64,000 nt of DNA from Candidatus Poribacteria bacterium (lineage in GTDB: Bacteria; Poribacteria; WGA-4E; WGA-3G). The notes below the pieces were generated by a model. That model saw only the letters and a program-made list of their open reading frames with translations, was not told where the DNA came from and made no database searches. The DNA is taken from the NCBI GenBank assembly GCA_022827185.1, contig JAJDTM010000005.1, forward strand, positions 434,001-498,000, given 5' to 3'. Position numbers and translations under genes: made by a program. Below are positions 15,691 to 24,193 of the stretch, one piece after another (the first letter of the stretch is position 1; each line of letters opens with the position of its first letter).

Positions 15691-17190
15691 ATGAAAGCGT
15701 TATTCATTGATGACCATATTGTTGAGGAAATCGACAATCTCGCTCGGAAACTGCATCCACTGCAAAAGTTCGACAAGAACGTCGTGCTTCGTCCTGAACA
15801 CCGCTGGGAGAACTGCGGTATTATGATGTGGACAACCCCCGCATGGGTTCCAGATGAAGCAGTTTTCAAGACACTCTACTATGCCAGTTCAGAATCAGAT
15901 GATCCAGAGGTCAAGCTCGATGTAACCGGGGCACCGATGGGTGGACGGAGTTTTATCTGCTATGCGACCTCGGAAGACGGTGTGAACTGGGATAAACCCT
16001 CTTTGGGACTACAAGATTACGATGCACTTACATGGCGCGGCACCGCCATCGGCACAGACAACAATATCCTACCGACAGGCGTACCCCTCGGACCGATCTA
16101 CGACCCCCACGACCCTGATGAACAACGTCGTTACAAAGGCATGGGATGGGGAAAAGGGGGTGGCGGACTGACACCAGCAGTCTCCGCAGATTGCCTCCAC
16201 TGGACATACCTTGATACCCCAGTGGTTCCAAGTTCGGATGAGGCACACTTCGGTTATGATCAGGAGACAGGGTTATTCATCGCGACCGTCAAACACGCTG
16301 GACCCGATGGCAGATCACCTTATGGACGCAGCTTCTGTCTGAGTACCAGCGAAGACTTTGAAAACTGGAGCGGGATAGAACTGATTTTTCACGCCGATCA
16401 GATGGATCAGGAGAACGGTGAAGAACGGATACGCAAATTCATTGAGGATCCCGATTATCTCACCCCGATATACAACCGACCTGAAGAATGGCGTACCGAT
16501 GTTTATAATTTCCCCGTATTTCGCTATGAGAGTTTATATCTGGGATTACCGGTGATGCACCACTGGACGGGAAAGCACCCACCGCTCTACGAAAATGTGG
16601 ACAGTCGCAAGTCGGTGGAACTGGCTTCGAGTCGCGATCTACGGCAATGGGAACGGGTCGGGAACCGCACGCCATTTATTGAGCTATCACCCGTAGGAGA
16701 TGGCAGTGCTTACGATACAGGACAAATCTCGGTCGTCAACGGACCGATCAGACGCAACAATGAGTTGTGGTTTTACTATCTCGGTGTTCGGCACCGCAGC
16801 CAACCATTGACAGACGTAATAAACAGAAAATACCTCAACAACTTTGCGATGGCACTCGCAAAACTCCGCGTTGACGGTTTTGTGTCGCTCAAGGGTGGCA
16901 TCGAATGGGGTTCAGTGCTGACCAAACCGATGGTCGTGGAAGGCAACGAACTGCGCGTTAATGTAGACTCTTGGCGAGGCAGGGTTAAGGTAGAGATTTT
17001 CAATGCCGATGATGGACAGCCTCTCCCAGGGTATACTTTCGACGAAAGTGTTCCGGCGATGATTGATAGTATTGACGCACCGATGCGCTGGCAGGAGAAG
17101 GCTGACCTTGCGGAACTTCGCGGTAAGACCGTACGCCTTCGCTTTTCTATACTCGAAGCAGAAATTTACGCCTTCTGGTTCACTGACTGA
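15691..17190 (+). CDS. Five-bladed beta-propeller glycosidase-like protein (GH32/43/68-like fold)
   Basis: A 499-residue protein without an obvious signal peptide, starting after aaggagccgc. Repeated blade motifs are of the type ICYATSEDGVNWDKPSL, GLTPAVSADCLHWTYLD and FCLSTSEDFENWSG. This is the (A/S)xSxDGxxW signature of five-bladed propellers. The last about 110 residues (KGGIEWGSVLTKPM, LRVNVDSWRGRVKVEI, VRLRFSILEAEIYAFWF) form a beta-sandwich like the C-terminal domain of GH32 enzymes. A paralogue with the same plan is at 25590-26981. Catalytic residues cannot be assigned by eye. It lies directly before a true GH32 gene, suggesting a carbohydrate role. Confidence 0.72.
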   Translation: MKALFIDDHIVEEIDNLARKLHPLQKFDKNVVLRPEHRWENCGIMMWTTPAWVPDEAVFKTLYYASSESDDPEVKLDVTGAPMGGRSFICYATSEDGVNWDKPSLGLQDYDALTWRGTAIGTDNNILPTGVPLGPIYDPHDPDEQRRYKGMGWGKGGGGLTPAVSADCLHWTYLDTPVVPSSDEAHFGYDQETGLFIATVKHAGPDGRSPYGRSFCLSTSEDFENWSGIELIFHADQMDQENGEERIRKFIEDPDYLTPIYNRPEEWRTDVYNFPVFRYESLYLGLPVMHHWTGKHPPLYENVDSRKSVELASSRDLRQWERVGNRTPFIELSPVGDGSAYDTGQISVVNGPIRRNNELWFYYLGVRHRSQPLTDVINRKYLNNFAMALAKLRVDGFVSLKGGIEWGSVLTKPMVVEGNELRVNVDSWRGRVKVEIFNADDGQPLPGYTFDESVPAMIDSIDAPMRWQEKADLAELRGKTVRLRFSILEAEIYAFWFTD

Positions 17191-17254
17191 TTTGGCATGT
17201 TAGTACCAAGATGTAATAATCACTCACAACGTGGACCCAATCTAAACCTCTTTT

Positions 17255-17307
17255 TGTAGGAGCGAGTGTTTTTGCTTGGGTGTTTTTTGTCGCTCGCGAT
17301 TCCTACA
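17255..17307. repeat. REP-like inverted repeat before the GH32 gene
   Basis: The left arm TTGTAGGAGCGAG (from 17254) is answered by CTCGCGATTCCTACAA (17292-17307). The loop is about 24 bases and T-rich. It shares its left arm with the hairpin at 15606. The in-frame upstream ATG of the GH32 gene lies inside this repeat, which is why the later ATG (17320) is chosen as the start. Confidence 0.6.
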
Positions 17308-17319
17308 AGGAACAAAACT

Positions 17320-18843
17320 ATGAACACAGCCATTGAAAAAACAGAGGCACTAATTCACAGCAGACGCGTGCTCGATGCAATGTACGAAGACGATCCCTAT
17401 CGACCGAGCTATCACTTCACGCCGCCATTTGGCTGGATGAACGATATTAACGGTTCCATCTTTTGGAAGGGACGCTACCATATCTTCTATCAACACAATC
17501 CCGAAGGTGGCTATTGGAAATGGATGCAATGGGGACACGCATCGAGTGTCGATCTTGTGCACTGGGTGCATCACCCGATCGCGCTAACACCGGATCTCGA
17601 TGGACCCGACCGCGGCGGATGTTTTAGCGGTGGTGCACTCGTGAATAGAGAGGGCATTCCGACGTTCATCTATCACGGAATCCCCGATGGCACATGTATC
17701 GCAACGAGTGATGACGATTTGCTCATTAAGTGGGACAAACATCCCGCCAATCCAGTGATTCCAGTCCCAAAACCCGGTGAGAAAGGACACGGCGAATATA
17801 TCGTATTTGATCCGTGTGCTTGGATGGAGGGCGATACGTATTACGCACTCATCGGAAACACAATACCGGGACAAATCGGGGACGGAACCGCGCTGTTTAA
17901 GTCTTCGGACCTTGTAGACTGGGAATTTGTGCGCTCCTTTTATGAATCGCGGCGCGAGTGGACACACGAGGCTGAAGACTGCGCTGTTCCCGATTTTTAT
18001 CCGTTAGGCGATAAGCACATGTTACTGTTTTGTAGCCACTGGCAGGGGACACAGTACTATCTCGGCAGATTTGAAAATGAGCAATATCACGTCGAAGGGT
18101 ATGGACGGATGAGTTGGGAGGGTGGGCTGCTCGGTGGACCGCGCTCGCTGTTAGACGCGCAAGGAAGGCGTATTTTCTTTGATTGGGTTCGCGAAATTCG
18201 CGGGAACGAACAGGAACGTGCTTCCGGTTGGTCAGGGGTTATGACAGTGCCACGCATCCTTTCGCTCGCAACCGATGGCAGCTTGCTAATTGAACCGGTG
18301 CCAGAGTTAGCGTGCCTACGCATAAACCCGAAATCACGCGAAAATATTACACTGAACGCCAATGACGAGTTAAACTTAGAAGCGGTTCAGGGGAATTGTC
18401 TTGAGTTGGCTGTTGAAATTGATCCCGGCGATGCAACCGAAGTCGGCGTTCAGGTGCTTAGCGCACCAGATCAGGCTGAACACACCGGAATTCTGTACGT
18501 CCCAGCGGAAGGCACTTTAAAAATCGACATCAGTCGTTCCACGTTAAACGAAGCCATCCAATATCCGCGCTACCGGAGCGGCGGTGGTAATGAGAAATTG
18601 CCAGAATCAGAGCGGTTTGTCGATGCAGAGCGTGCCCCATTCACGCTGAAAGACAACGAAACCCTCCAACTCCGTATCTATGTCGATAAGTCCGTGGTTG
18701 AAGTCTTCGCGAACGGTAGGCAGTGTATTACACAGCGGGTCTATCCGACACGAGCCGATAGTACCGGTGTGAGATTGGTAAGCCGCGGTGGTCAAGCACA
18801 CTTTCGCTCCGTTCAAGCGTGGGAAATGGCACCCGCATGTTGA
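17320..18843 (+). CDS. Glycoside hydrolase family 32 (fructan/sucrose hydrolase type)
   Basis: A 507-residue enzyme with the GH32 active-site boxes. WMNDINGSIFW has nucleophile D42. IFYQHNPEG follows, then WGHASSVDLVHW. FDPCAW carries the transition-state Asp, though the usual Arg of FRDP is missing. HEAEDCAVPDF contains the EC-type acid/base Glu. The C-terminal beta-sandwich (RIYVDKSVVEVFANGRQCIT) is typical of the family and completes a full-length invertase/levanase-type protein. No signal peptide was seen, so the enzyme is probably intracellular. It is likely to release fructose from sucrose or fructans. The neighbours (propeller protein, aldo/keto reductase, MFS carrier) fit sugar use. 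Confidence 0.92.
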   Translation: MNTAIEKTEALIHSRRVLDAMYEDDPYRPSYHFTPPFGWMNDINGSIFWKGRYHIFYQHNPEGGYWKWMQWGHASSVDLVHWVHHPIALTPDLDGPDRGGCFSGGALVNREGIPTFIYHGIPDGTCIATSDDDLLIKWDKHPANPVIPVPKPGEKGHGEYIVFDPCAWMEGDTYYALIGNTIPGQIGDGTALFKSSDLVDWEFVRSFYESRREWTHEAEDCAVPDFYPLGDKHMLLFCSHWQGTQYYLGRFENEQYHVEGYGRMSWEGGLLGGPRSLLDAQGRRIFFDWVREIRGNEQERASGWSGVMTVPRILSLATDGSLLIEPVPELACLRINPKSRENITLNANDELNLEAVQGNCLELAVEIDPGDATEVGVQVLSAPDQAEHTGILYVPAEGTLKIDISRSTLNEAIQYPRYRSGGGNEKLPESERFVDAERAPFTLKDNETLQLRIYVDKSVVEVFANGRQCITQRVYPTRADSTGVRLVSRGGQAHFRSVQAWEMAPAC

Positions 18844-18904
18844 GAGAAGGTTGACTTTTGTATCAAAATAGCATATACTCTTTCCAACATTCAAGGATAA
18901 ATTA

Positions 18905-19022
18905 GTAATCAGCAATCAGCAAAGAGGTGTTCTTAAAGGATAATCTCTTCTACTGACTGCTGAAAGGCTTTTTTGAAAAAAATTCGCCCTGACTGCTGAT
19001 GGCTATTCTTGCTGATAGCCAT
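18905..19022. repeat. Low-complexity CAGCAATCAGC/GCTGATGGC tract
   Basis: Imperfect short repeats (agtaatcagcaatcagc, ctgactgctgatggc, gctgatagcc) fill most of the gap before the aldo/keto reductase gene. They resemble those at 6614-6775 and 7735-7790. No reading frame or clear promoter is seen. Confidence 0.5.
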
Positions 19023-19035
19023 AGAGGTGAACATA

Positions 19036-19842
19036 ATGGCTTATGAAATTCCGAAAACAGTTTTAGGACGCACAGGCTTAACGGTTACCCGATTCGGTAG
19101 CGGGGGCGCGTATTGTGAATCCGTTGACGGTTACCGGAAAGCGATTGATGCCGGTATCAATTATATGGATACAGCACGCTCCTACAGAGACGGCGAGGAT
19201 GAAAAGGTCATTGGGACTGCCATAAAGGGACAACGCGATAAGCTCATTCTTGCGACGAAAACCGCTCAGCGCGATGCAAAAGGGGCACGGGCAGAACTTG
19301 AAACATCGTTGCAGATGCTTGGTGTTGATTACATTGACATTTACCAACTGCATCACCTGAACACACAAGAGGAACGAGACCGAGCGTTAGCACCGGGTGG
19401 CGCGCTGGAGATGGCGCGAAAAGCGAGAGATGAAGGACTTATCCGCTTTATCGGTGTTACTGGACACGATTGGGTTCAGATTCAGCACGCTGTCGCCACA
19501 GGGTTTTTTGATACCGTCCTCTGTTGGTATAATTGTGCCATGAAAACGCCTGAGGAGACAGTTTTCCCCGCTGCTGACGAACACAATACCGGTGTCGTCA
19601 TTATGAATGCCTCGCGTAACGACAGACTTTTTGGAGACGCCGACGCGCCATCCCCAGAACAATTCTACCGCTATGTGCTGAGTCATAAGAGTGTCCATCT
19701 AACGGTTATGGGATTGCGGGACGTTGAACGCTTCCATCGAATTGCAGAGGCACTCTCCGAACGAGAAACCTTGACACCAGAGGAACAGGCGGATTTGGAA
19801 AAATATGGGGCGCGGCGACTCAAAGAAGGCGCGCTGACATGA
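19036..19842 (+). CDS. Aldo/keto reductase
   Basis: A 268-residue TIM-barrel oxidoreductase. The start at 19036 follows agaggtga. The four AKR catalytic residues are visible: Asp in NYMDTARSY, Tyr in ARSYRDGEDE, Lys in ILATKTAQRD, and His in YQLHHL. The N-terminal VLGRTGLTVTRFGSGG is typical. A shortened C-terminal part suggests a member of the small AKR group often annotated as auxiliary oxidoreductases. NADPH-dependent carbonyl reduction is inferred. It lies between the GH32 and MFS genes and could act on the imported or released sugar. Confidence 0.9.
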   Translation: MAYEIPKTVLGRTGLTVTRFGSGGAYCESVDGYRKAIDAGINYMDTARSYRDGEDEKVIGTAIKGQRDKLILATKTAQRDAKGARAELETSLQMLGVDYIDIYQLHHLNTQEERDRALAPGGALEMARKARDEGLIRFIGVTGHDWVQIQHAVATGFFDTVLCWYNCAMKTPEETVFPAADEHNTGVVIMNASRNDRLFGDADAPSPEQFYRYVLSHKSVHLTVMGLRDVERFHRIAEALSERETLTPEEQADLEKYGARRLKEGALT

Positions 19843-19906
19843 CACTTAAATCTGATGCTGAGACGCGGGAACACGCCAATTCGCCAACAAACGAACGGGA
19901 TTCTTG

Positions 19907-21181
19907 ATGGATAAAGATACACCAAATCAGAAGAACTTTAACTCGAAAGAATCCTATCCGCATGAGAAACGCAATTTAATCGTATTCGGTCTGAACCAGA
20001 TTTTGATGCGTCTCGGTTGGATGTTCAAATCCGAGTCTGTGGTCATCCCCGCGTTTGTTGAAGTCTACACCTCGTCTGGGACGATTCGCGGGTTGCTACC
20101 GCTCATTCTGCGTGTCGGGCAGAGTCTGCCGCAATTTCTGGTTGCGCAACGTGTCTCGCGAATGTCAAAGAAACAGGCATTCTTTGTTTTCACGAGTTTC
20201 GGTTTCTCGATTCCATGGTTCGTCCTGTCACTGACCTTGCGTTTAACAGACTGGTCTGCAACTGTTATGGTGGCAGTTTTTCTTGTGCTATGTACCATTC
20301 ACTGGCTCATGGTCGGCTGCAATCATCTGGCGAACGGAACGCTACAAGGGAAACTCATCAGTCCGGAAAAACGGGGCAGGCTCCTCGCTTATTCCAATAT
20401 CATCGGCTGTACACTTGCGATCGGACTCGCCGTTTATCTCCTACCGCGCTGGCTTTCTGAGGGTGCCGCAAATTATGCGATGCTTTTTGGTGCAACGGCT
20501 GTAGCCTTCGGTGTTTCCGCTTTGGTCAGTTTTGGGTTTAAAGAACTCCCTTCACCGACACAACGTCCTGCACCTTTTTTCAGATTTCTCGGTGATGCCC
20601 TTCTTTTGCTGAGACACGATACGGATTTTCGACGGTTTGCAATTGTTATCCTGCTGTTTTATTCAATATGGCCCCTGTTCCCACACTACACAGTTTTCGG
20701 ACAACGGACACTGGGACTTGCCCCTTCCGGTTTCGTCACATTGATAGTTGCACAAAATGCATCCAACGCTGTCGGCGCGGGGATTATGGGTAACATCGCA
20801 GATCGTTCAGGTAACCGGTTCGTCCTACGTATTTTGATATTAATCAGTGCCTGTATGCCATTATTGGCGGTTGGCATTAGTCAGATGCCTTCCGGTGCTC
20901 AGTTTTACTGGATTATCTTTGCCCTTATGGGATTCACACCGGTATCGGCACGCATCGTCACAAACTACACCCTTGAAATCGCGCCACAAGAGAAACACCC
21001 GCAATATCTCGGCGTGATGAGTCTTTTCCAAACGATTCCGTTGTTTGTTTCACCCTTGATAGGGGCGTTAATCGAGGAATTCGCCTTTGAACCGATTTTT
21101 ATCAGTTGTTCGGTACTCGTTTTAATCGGATTCCTGCTGACCTTCCGATTGGCTGAACCGAGATTTGACCAAGAATCCTGA
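19907..21181 (+). CDS. Major facilitator superfamily transporter
   Basis: A 424-residue membrane protein with about 12 hydrophobic helices: two six-helix halves separated by a loop near residues 205-225 (KELPSPTQRPAPFFRF). MSKKQAFFV in the TM2-TM3 loop region and ISPEKRGRLLAYSNI resemble MFS loop motifs. IMGNIADRSGNRFVLR, with the GxxADRxGxR pattern, is the clearest MFS signature. ATG 19907 is preferred to the TTG one codon before. The substrate is unknown. The sugar-enzyme neighbours make a sugar or sugar derivative possible. It converges with the sigma-WD40 gene. Confidence 0.87.
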   Translation: MDKDTPNQKNFNSKESYPHEKRNLIVFGLNQILMRLGWMFKSESVVIPAFVEVYTSSGTIRGLLPLILRVGQSLPQFLVAQRVSRMSKKQAFFVFTSFGFSIPWFVLSLTLRLTDWSATVMVAVFLVLCTIHWLMVGCNHLANGTLQGKLISPEKRGRLLAYSNIIGCTLAIGLAVYLLPRWLSEGAANYAMLFGATAVAFGVSALVSFGFKELPSPTQRPAPFFRFLGDALLLLRHDTDFRRFAIVILLFYSIWPLFPHYTVFGQRTLGLAPSGFVTLIVAQNASNAVGAGIMGNIADRSGNRFVLRILILISACMPLLAVGISQMPSGAQFYWIIFALMGFTPVSARIVTNYTLEIAPQEKHPQYLGVMSLFQTIPLFVSPLIGALIEEFAFEPIFISCSVLVLIGFLLTFRLAEPRFDQES

Positions 21182-21223
21182 GAATCGGTGTTCCCCTATA
21201 AGGTGTGTTGGTAAACACAACAT

Positions 21224-23845
21224 TTATCTTTCTCTCTGAACGGTTCTATCCAAGTCCCAAAGGAGAATAGTACCATCACTGCCGCTGCTGGCGAGGGTTT
21301 TCCCATCAGGTGAGAATCGCAATACCCTGACAGTACTCGTGTGTCCAGTGAAAGTTGTCAGTATCCGTCCACTTGGAATTTCCCATAAACGAATGAGGTC
21401 TGATCTGCCTAACTGGCTGTCGTATACACTTCCACCGGCGAGGATTTTCCCATCAGGTGAGAATGCCACAGCGAAAACCTGATTTGTATAAGTCGGGAGC
21501 GTCAGTAATTCGTTCCCGGTGATGGCATCCCACAGCCGGATCGTTGCATCATTGCTGCCACTCGCAAGGATTTTCCTATCCGGTGAAAACGCGAACGTCC
21601 AGATATCGCCTTTATGTTCAGTAATTCGATACATTTCGCGACCGGTCGCGACCTCCTGTACCTGAATAGACTTTCGATCTTCGTCAATCGTAGCAATGAT
21701 GACAGGATTGGGTAAATTCGGAGATTGTTTGTCGAGCGTTTCTTTAAGGTCAGGTGCTGAGATTTGGACACCCGTGGCTGTATCCCAAAACAGCAGTTGA
21801 TCTTCGCGACCCCAACGCCTCAGCGTACTGATAAGCGTCTGTCCATCATCAGAAAAATCCAGTGCGCTGGCACCTCTACCGTGCCCTGTGGCGAAAGTGG
21901 AGAGGTCTGTTCCAGTCTTCAAGTCCCATTTGTGGATTGTGCCGTCCCAACTACCTGTCAAAACGGTGTTGCCATCCGGTGAGACTGCTAACGCCTCAAG
22001 TTGGTCCGTATGCTCTGTAGGTGTGGACATCAACAGTTCACCGGTTGCTGCGTCCCATTTATGTACAAACCTCTTCTTTCCAATGGTTTCTCTACCTAAA
22101 TAACCGCTACCGATAACGTGCGTACCATCCGGAGAAAATACTAAATTTCGAGGGAAAGGAATCCCGTGAATGTGGCGTGCCAGAGGTCTACCTTTCGGGA
22201 ATGTATGTAACATCGTTCCATCCATTGTACTGCTGGCAAGCATGTTCCCATCAGGCGAAAATGCCAACCCGTCAATGCCACCCCGTTTGTGATCTTTAAC
22301 TGTTGCCGACTTCCGTCCAGTTTCTGCATCCCAGAGTCGCAGGGTACTATCCCGGTGTCCACTCACAAAGGTCTTCCCGTCAGGTGAAAAAGCGAGTACT
22401 TCAATTGCGTTCGGATCTGGTACCGTCCTACTCTTATCGAGCCAAATTTTGAACCTGCGGATCAGGTTATCTGTATATCGGGCGTGGCGTTTAATCTGTT
22501 CACCAGTCTCTGTATCCCAGAGGATGAGTGTGCTGTCCCAGGAGCCACCGCTGACGACGCTTTTTCCATCGGGAGACACCGCAATAGCCGCGATTCCCCC
22601 CCAATGTCCGGCGAAAACGGCAGTCTGTTTGCCGGTGTCTATGTCCCACAACCGCACTGTTCGATCAAAACTTCCACTCGCGAGAAAGCGTCCGTCTGCA
22701 GGGAAACCCAGTGAAGTAACCCTATCCGTGTGTCCTGTCAGGAGCGTAAGTTCCTTTCCTGTCTGCGCCTCGTATATCCAAATACCTATATCTGTTGCGA
22801 CTGCGATGCGGTTACCATCTGGTGTATATTTGATGTCATGTAACTTGCTTTTTCCGAGTCGAAATTTGGCATCTTCAGGAAGCTGCCATTGCGAATAGTC
22901 TGTATCTGTTTCCTCTGATTCTGCGTCTGCAACCGATGCCGACACATCGTTAGGCTGCTGGTTGCCAGTATCGCTTTTGCTCGGTGTCCTGACATTTCCC
23001 AACTGCGTCCGAACATCCGGCTTGGATTCGAGGTTTAGCACAATAGGTGCCTCAATCAATTCCACCGTCATCTCTGATACAGCATCGAAACTATACGGCT
23101 TTTGGAAACGCGACAAGTATTGGCTACCAACACCTAACATTAAAAATACAACTACCAACGTAGACGCAGCGAGCACCCACGGCATCAACGGTTTACTGTT
23201 CGGTGGCGCGACCGGTTTCAGACGCGAAATTTCACGCATGATATTCTCTGTGAGATTCGGTGTGATCTGGAAATTGCCTAAAGCCTCTCGTATCATCGGT
23301 TCCTCCTTTTTTAATCGTTGCCGCGCCCGGTAGAGACGATTCTTAATCGCACTTACCGATACACCCAAGAACTCACTTATCTCTTCGTAGGTCATTTCCC
23401 CAAAGTAGTAGAGCGTGATGACGATCCGGTCACTCTCCTGAAGTTTGGCAAGCAGCTGCTTGACGACTTCGCGCTGCGCTTCTGCGGTTGTCCGCTCGTT
23501 TTCCGCAATGACGTATCCAGAATAGGTCGCTTTTTCTAATTCCGCGCTGTCTGTGTCTTCCAATGACTGTGTTGACAAACGTTTTTTACGCTTCCACATC
23601 TTGCAGTAGTTCACCGCTATCACATAGAGCCAACCTGCAAACTTCTGCGGTTCCTTGAGCGTCGAAAGGTTCTGATACGCTTTCAGAAAGGTGTCTTGCG
23701 TAATCTCTTCGGCAACATGAAAATCTCCAGTTTTCCGCCACGCGAGCGCGTGCACCGGTTTTTGGTGTTTTTTCACAAGTGCGGAGAACGCAGTATCATC
23801 GCCATCAAGCACGCGTTGGATGAGTTGAGCATCGTCGTTTTTCAT
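21224..23845 (-). CDS. ECF-type sigma factor fused through a TM helix to a WD40 propeller
   Basis: An 873-residue fusion. Residues 1-185 are a sigma-70-family ECF domain. The region 2 helices contain ALAWRKTGDFHVAEEITQDTF and GWLYVIAVNYCK, and region 4 contains MTYEEISEFLGVSVSAIKNRLYRARQRL. After a linker (NLTENIMREISRLKP) one TM helix spans about 221-243. The rest would then lie outside the cytoplasm. From about 340 on there are roughly ten WD40-like repeats with repeated SPDG...LASGS and IRLWD motifs. The sigma-linker-TM segment is strongly conserved with the BNR fusion at 56271-59306. A membrane-tethered sigma with an outer sensor propeller is inferred. Release or signalling could need proteolysis. 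The ATG follows gagaggta. Confidence 0.88.
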   Translation of the reverse strand: MKNDDAQLIQRVLDGDDTAFSALVKKHQKPVHALAWRKTGDFHVAEEITQDTFLKAYQNLSTLKEPQKFAGWLYVIAVNYCKMWKRKKRLSTQSLEDTDSAELEKATYSGYVIAENERTTAEAQREVVKQLLAKLQESDRIVITLYYFGEMTYEEISEFLGVSVSAIKNRLYRARQRLKKEEPMIREALGNFQITPNLTENIMREISRLKPVAPPNSKPLMPWVLAASTLVVVFLMLGVGSQYLSRFQKPYSFDAVSEMTVELIEAPIVLNLESKPDVRTQLGNVRTPSKSDTGNQQPNDVSASVADAESEETDTDYSQWQLPEDAKFRLGKSKLHDIKYTPDGNRIAVATDIGIWIYEAQTGKELTLLTGHTDRVTSLGFPADGRFLASGSFDRTVRLWDIDTGKQTAVFAGHWGGIAAIAVSPDGKSVVSGGSWDSTLILWDTETGEQIKRHARYTDNLIRRFKIWLDKSRTVPDPNAIEVLAFSPDGKTFVSGHRDSTLRLWDAETGRKSATVKDHKRGGIDGLAFSPDGNMLASSTMDGTMLHTFPKGRPLARHIHGIPFPRNLVFSPDGTHVIGSGYLGRETIGKKRFVHKWDAATGELLMSTPTEHTDQLEALAVSPDGNTVLTGSWDGTIHKWDLKTGTDLSTFATGHGRGASALDFSDDGQTLISTLRRWGREDQLLFWDTATGVQISAPDLKETLDKQSPNLPNPVIIATIDEDRKSIQVQEVATGREMYRITEHKGDIWTFAFSPDRKILASGSNDATIRLWDAITGNELLTLPTYTNQVFAVAFSPDGKILAGGSVYDSQLGRSDLIRLWEIPSGRILTTFTGHTSTVRVLRFSPDGKTLASSGSDGTILLWDLDRTVQRER

Positions 23846-24193
23846 CGGATACCTCTCGGAAAGGAATGTTCATAATTAATAATGATGCTACTTAAAATAA
23901 AAAAGTCTCACAATTCCGTCAATTCTTGATTGTGAACTTCGCCGATAGATACGGGAACGTGTAAAAGAGGTTGAAAATTCTACTTTTTTACAGATAGTAA
24001 AAGGAAGGAAAATTGTACCCGTGTTGCTCGATTTGCTCGCTTTCTGTGAGTAAAATTATATCATAAATCCAGCGATAGGGCATATACTTTGCGCTGAGGA
24101 CCCTCTGTTTTCTATAGACCTACCTTCGGATCTATGATAACATATTCGCTAACGGATTTTAATCCTTCAATACGGTACAGGAGAAGCACCAAC
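23846..24193. other. Divergent promoter region between the sigma-WD40 and APH-like genes
   Basis: This 348-base AT-rich gap separates divergently read genes and must hold both promoters. For the minus-strand sigma gene a possible TTGACG...TATTTT pair can be read on the complement around 23903-23930. The TGCAACC-type promoter found before the other two sigma fusions is absent. For the plus strand, TCTATGATAACAT at 24131-24143 is shared with 25539-25551, upstream of the next gene. It may be a -10-type element. No RNA gene is seen. Confidence 0.4.

Noticed and set aside
17266..17319. Upstream start and signal peptide for the GH32 enzyme
   Set aside because: The extra N-terminal codons translate a REP-like hairpin. 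The ATG at 17320 has a ribosome site and gives a normal GH32 N-terminus.
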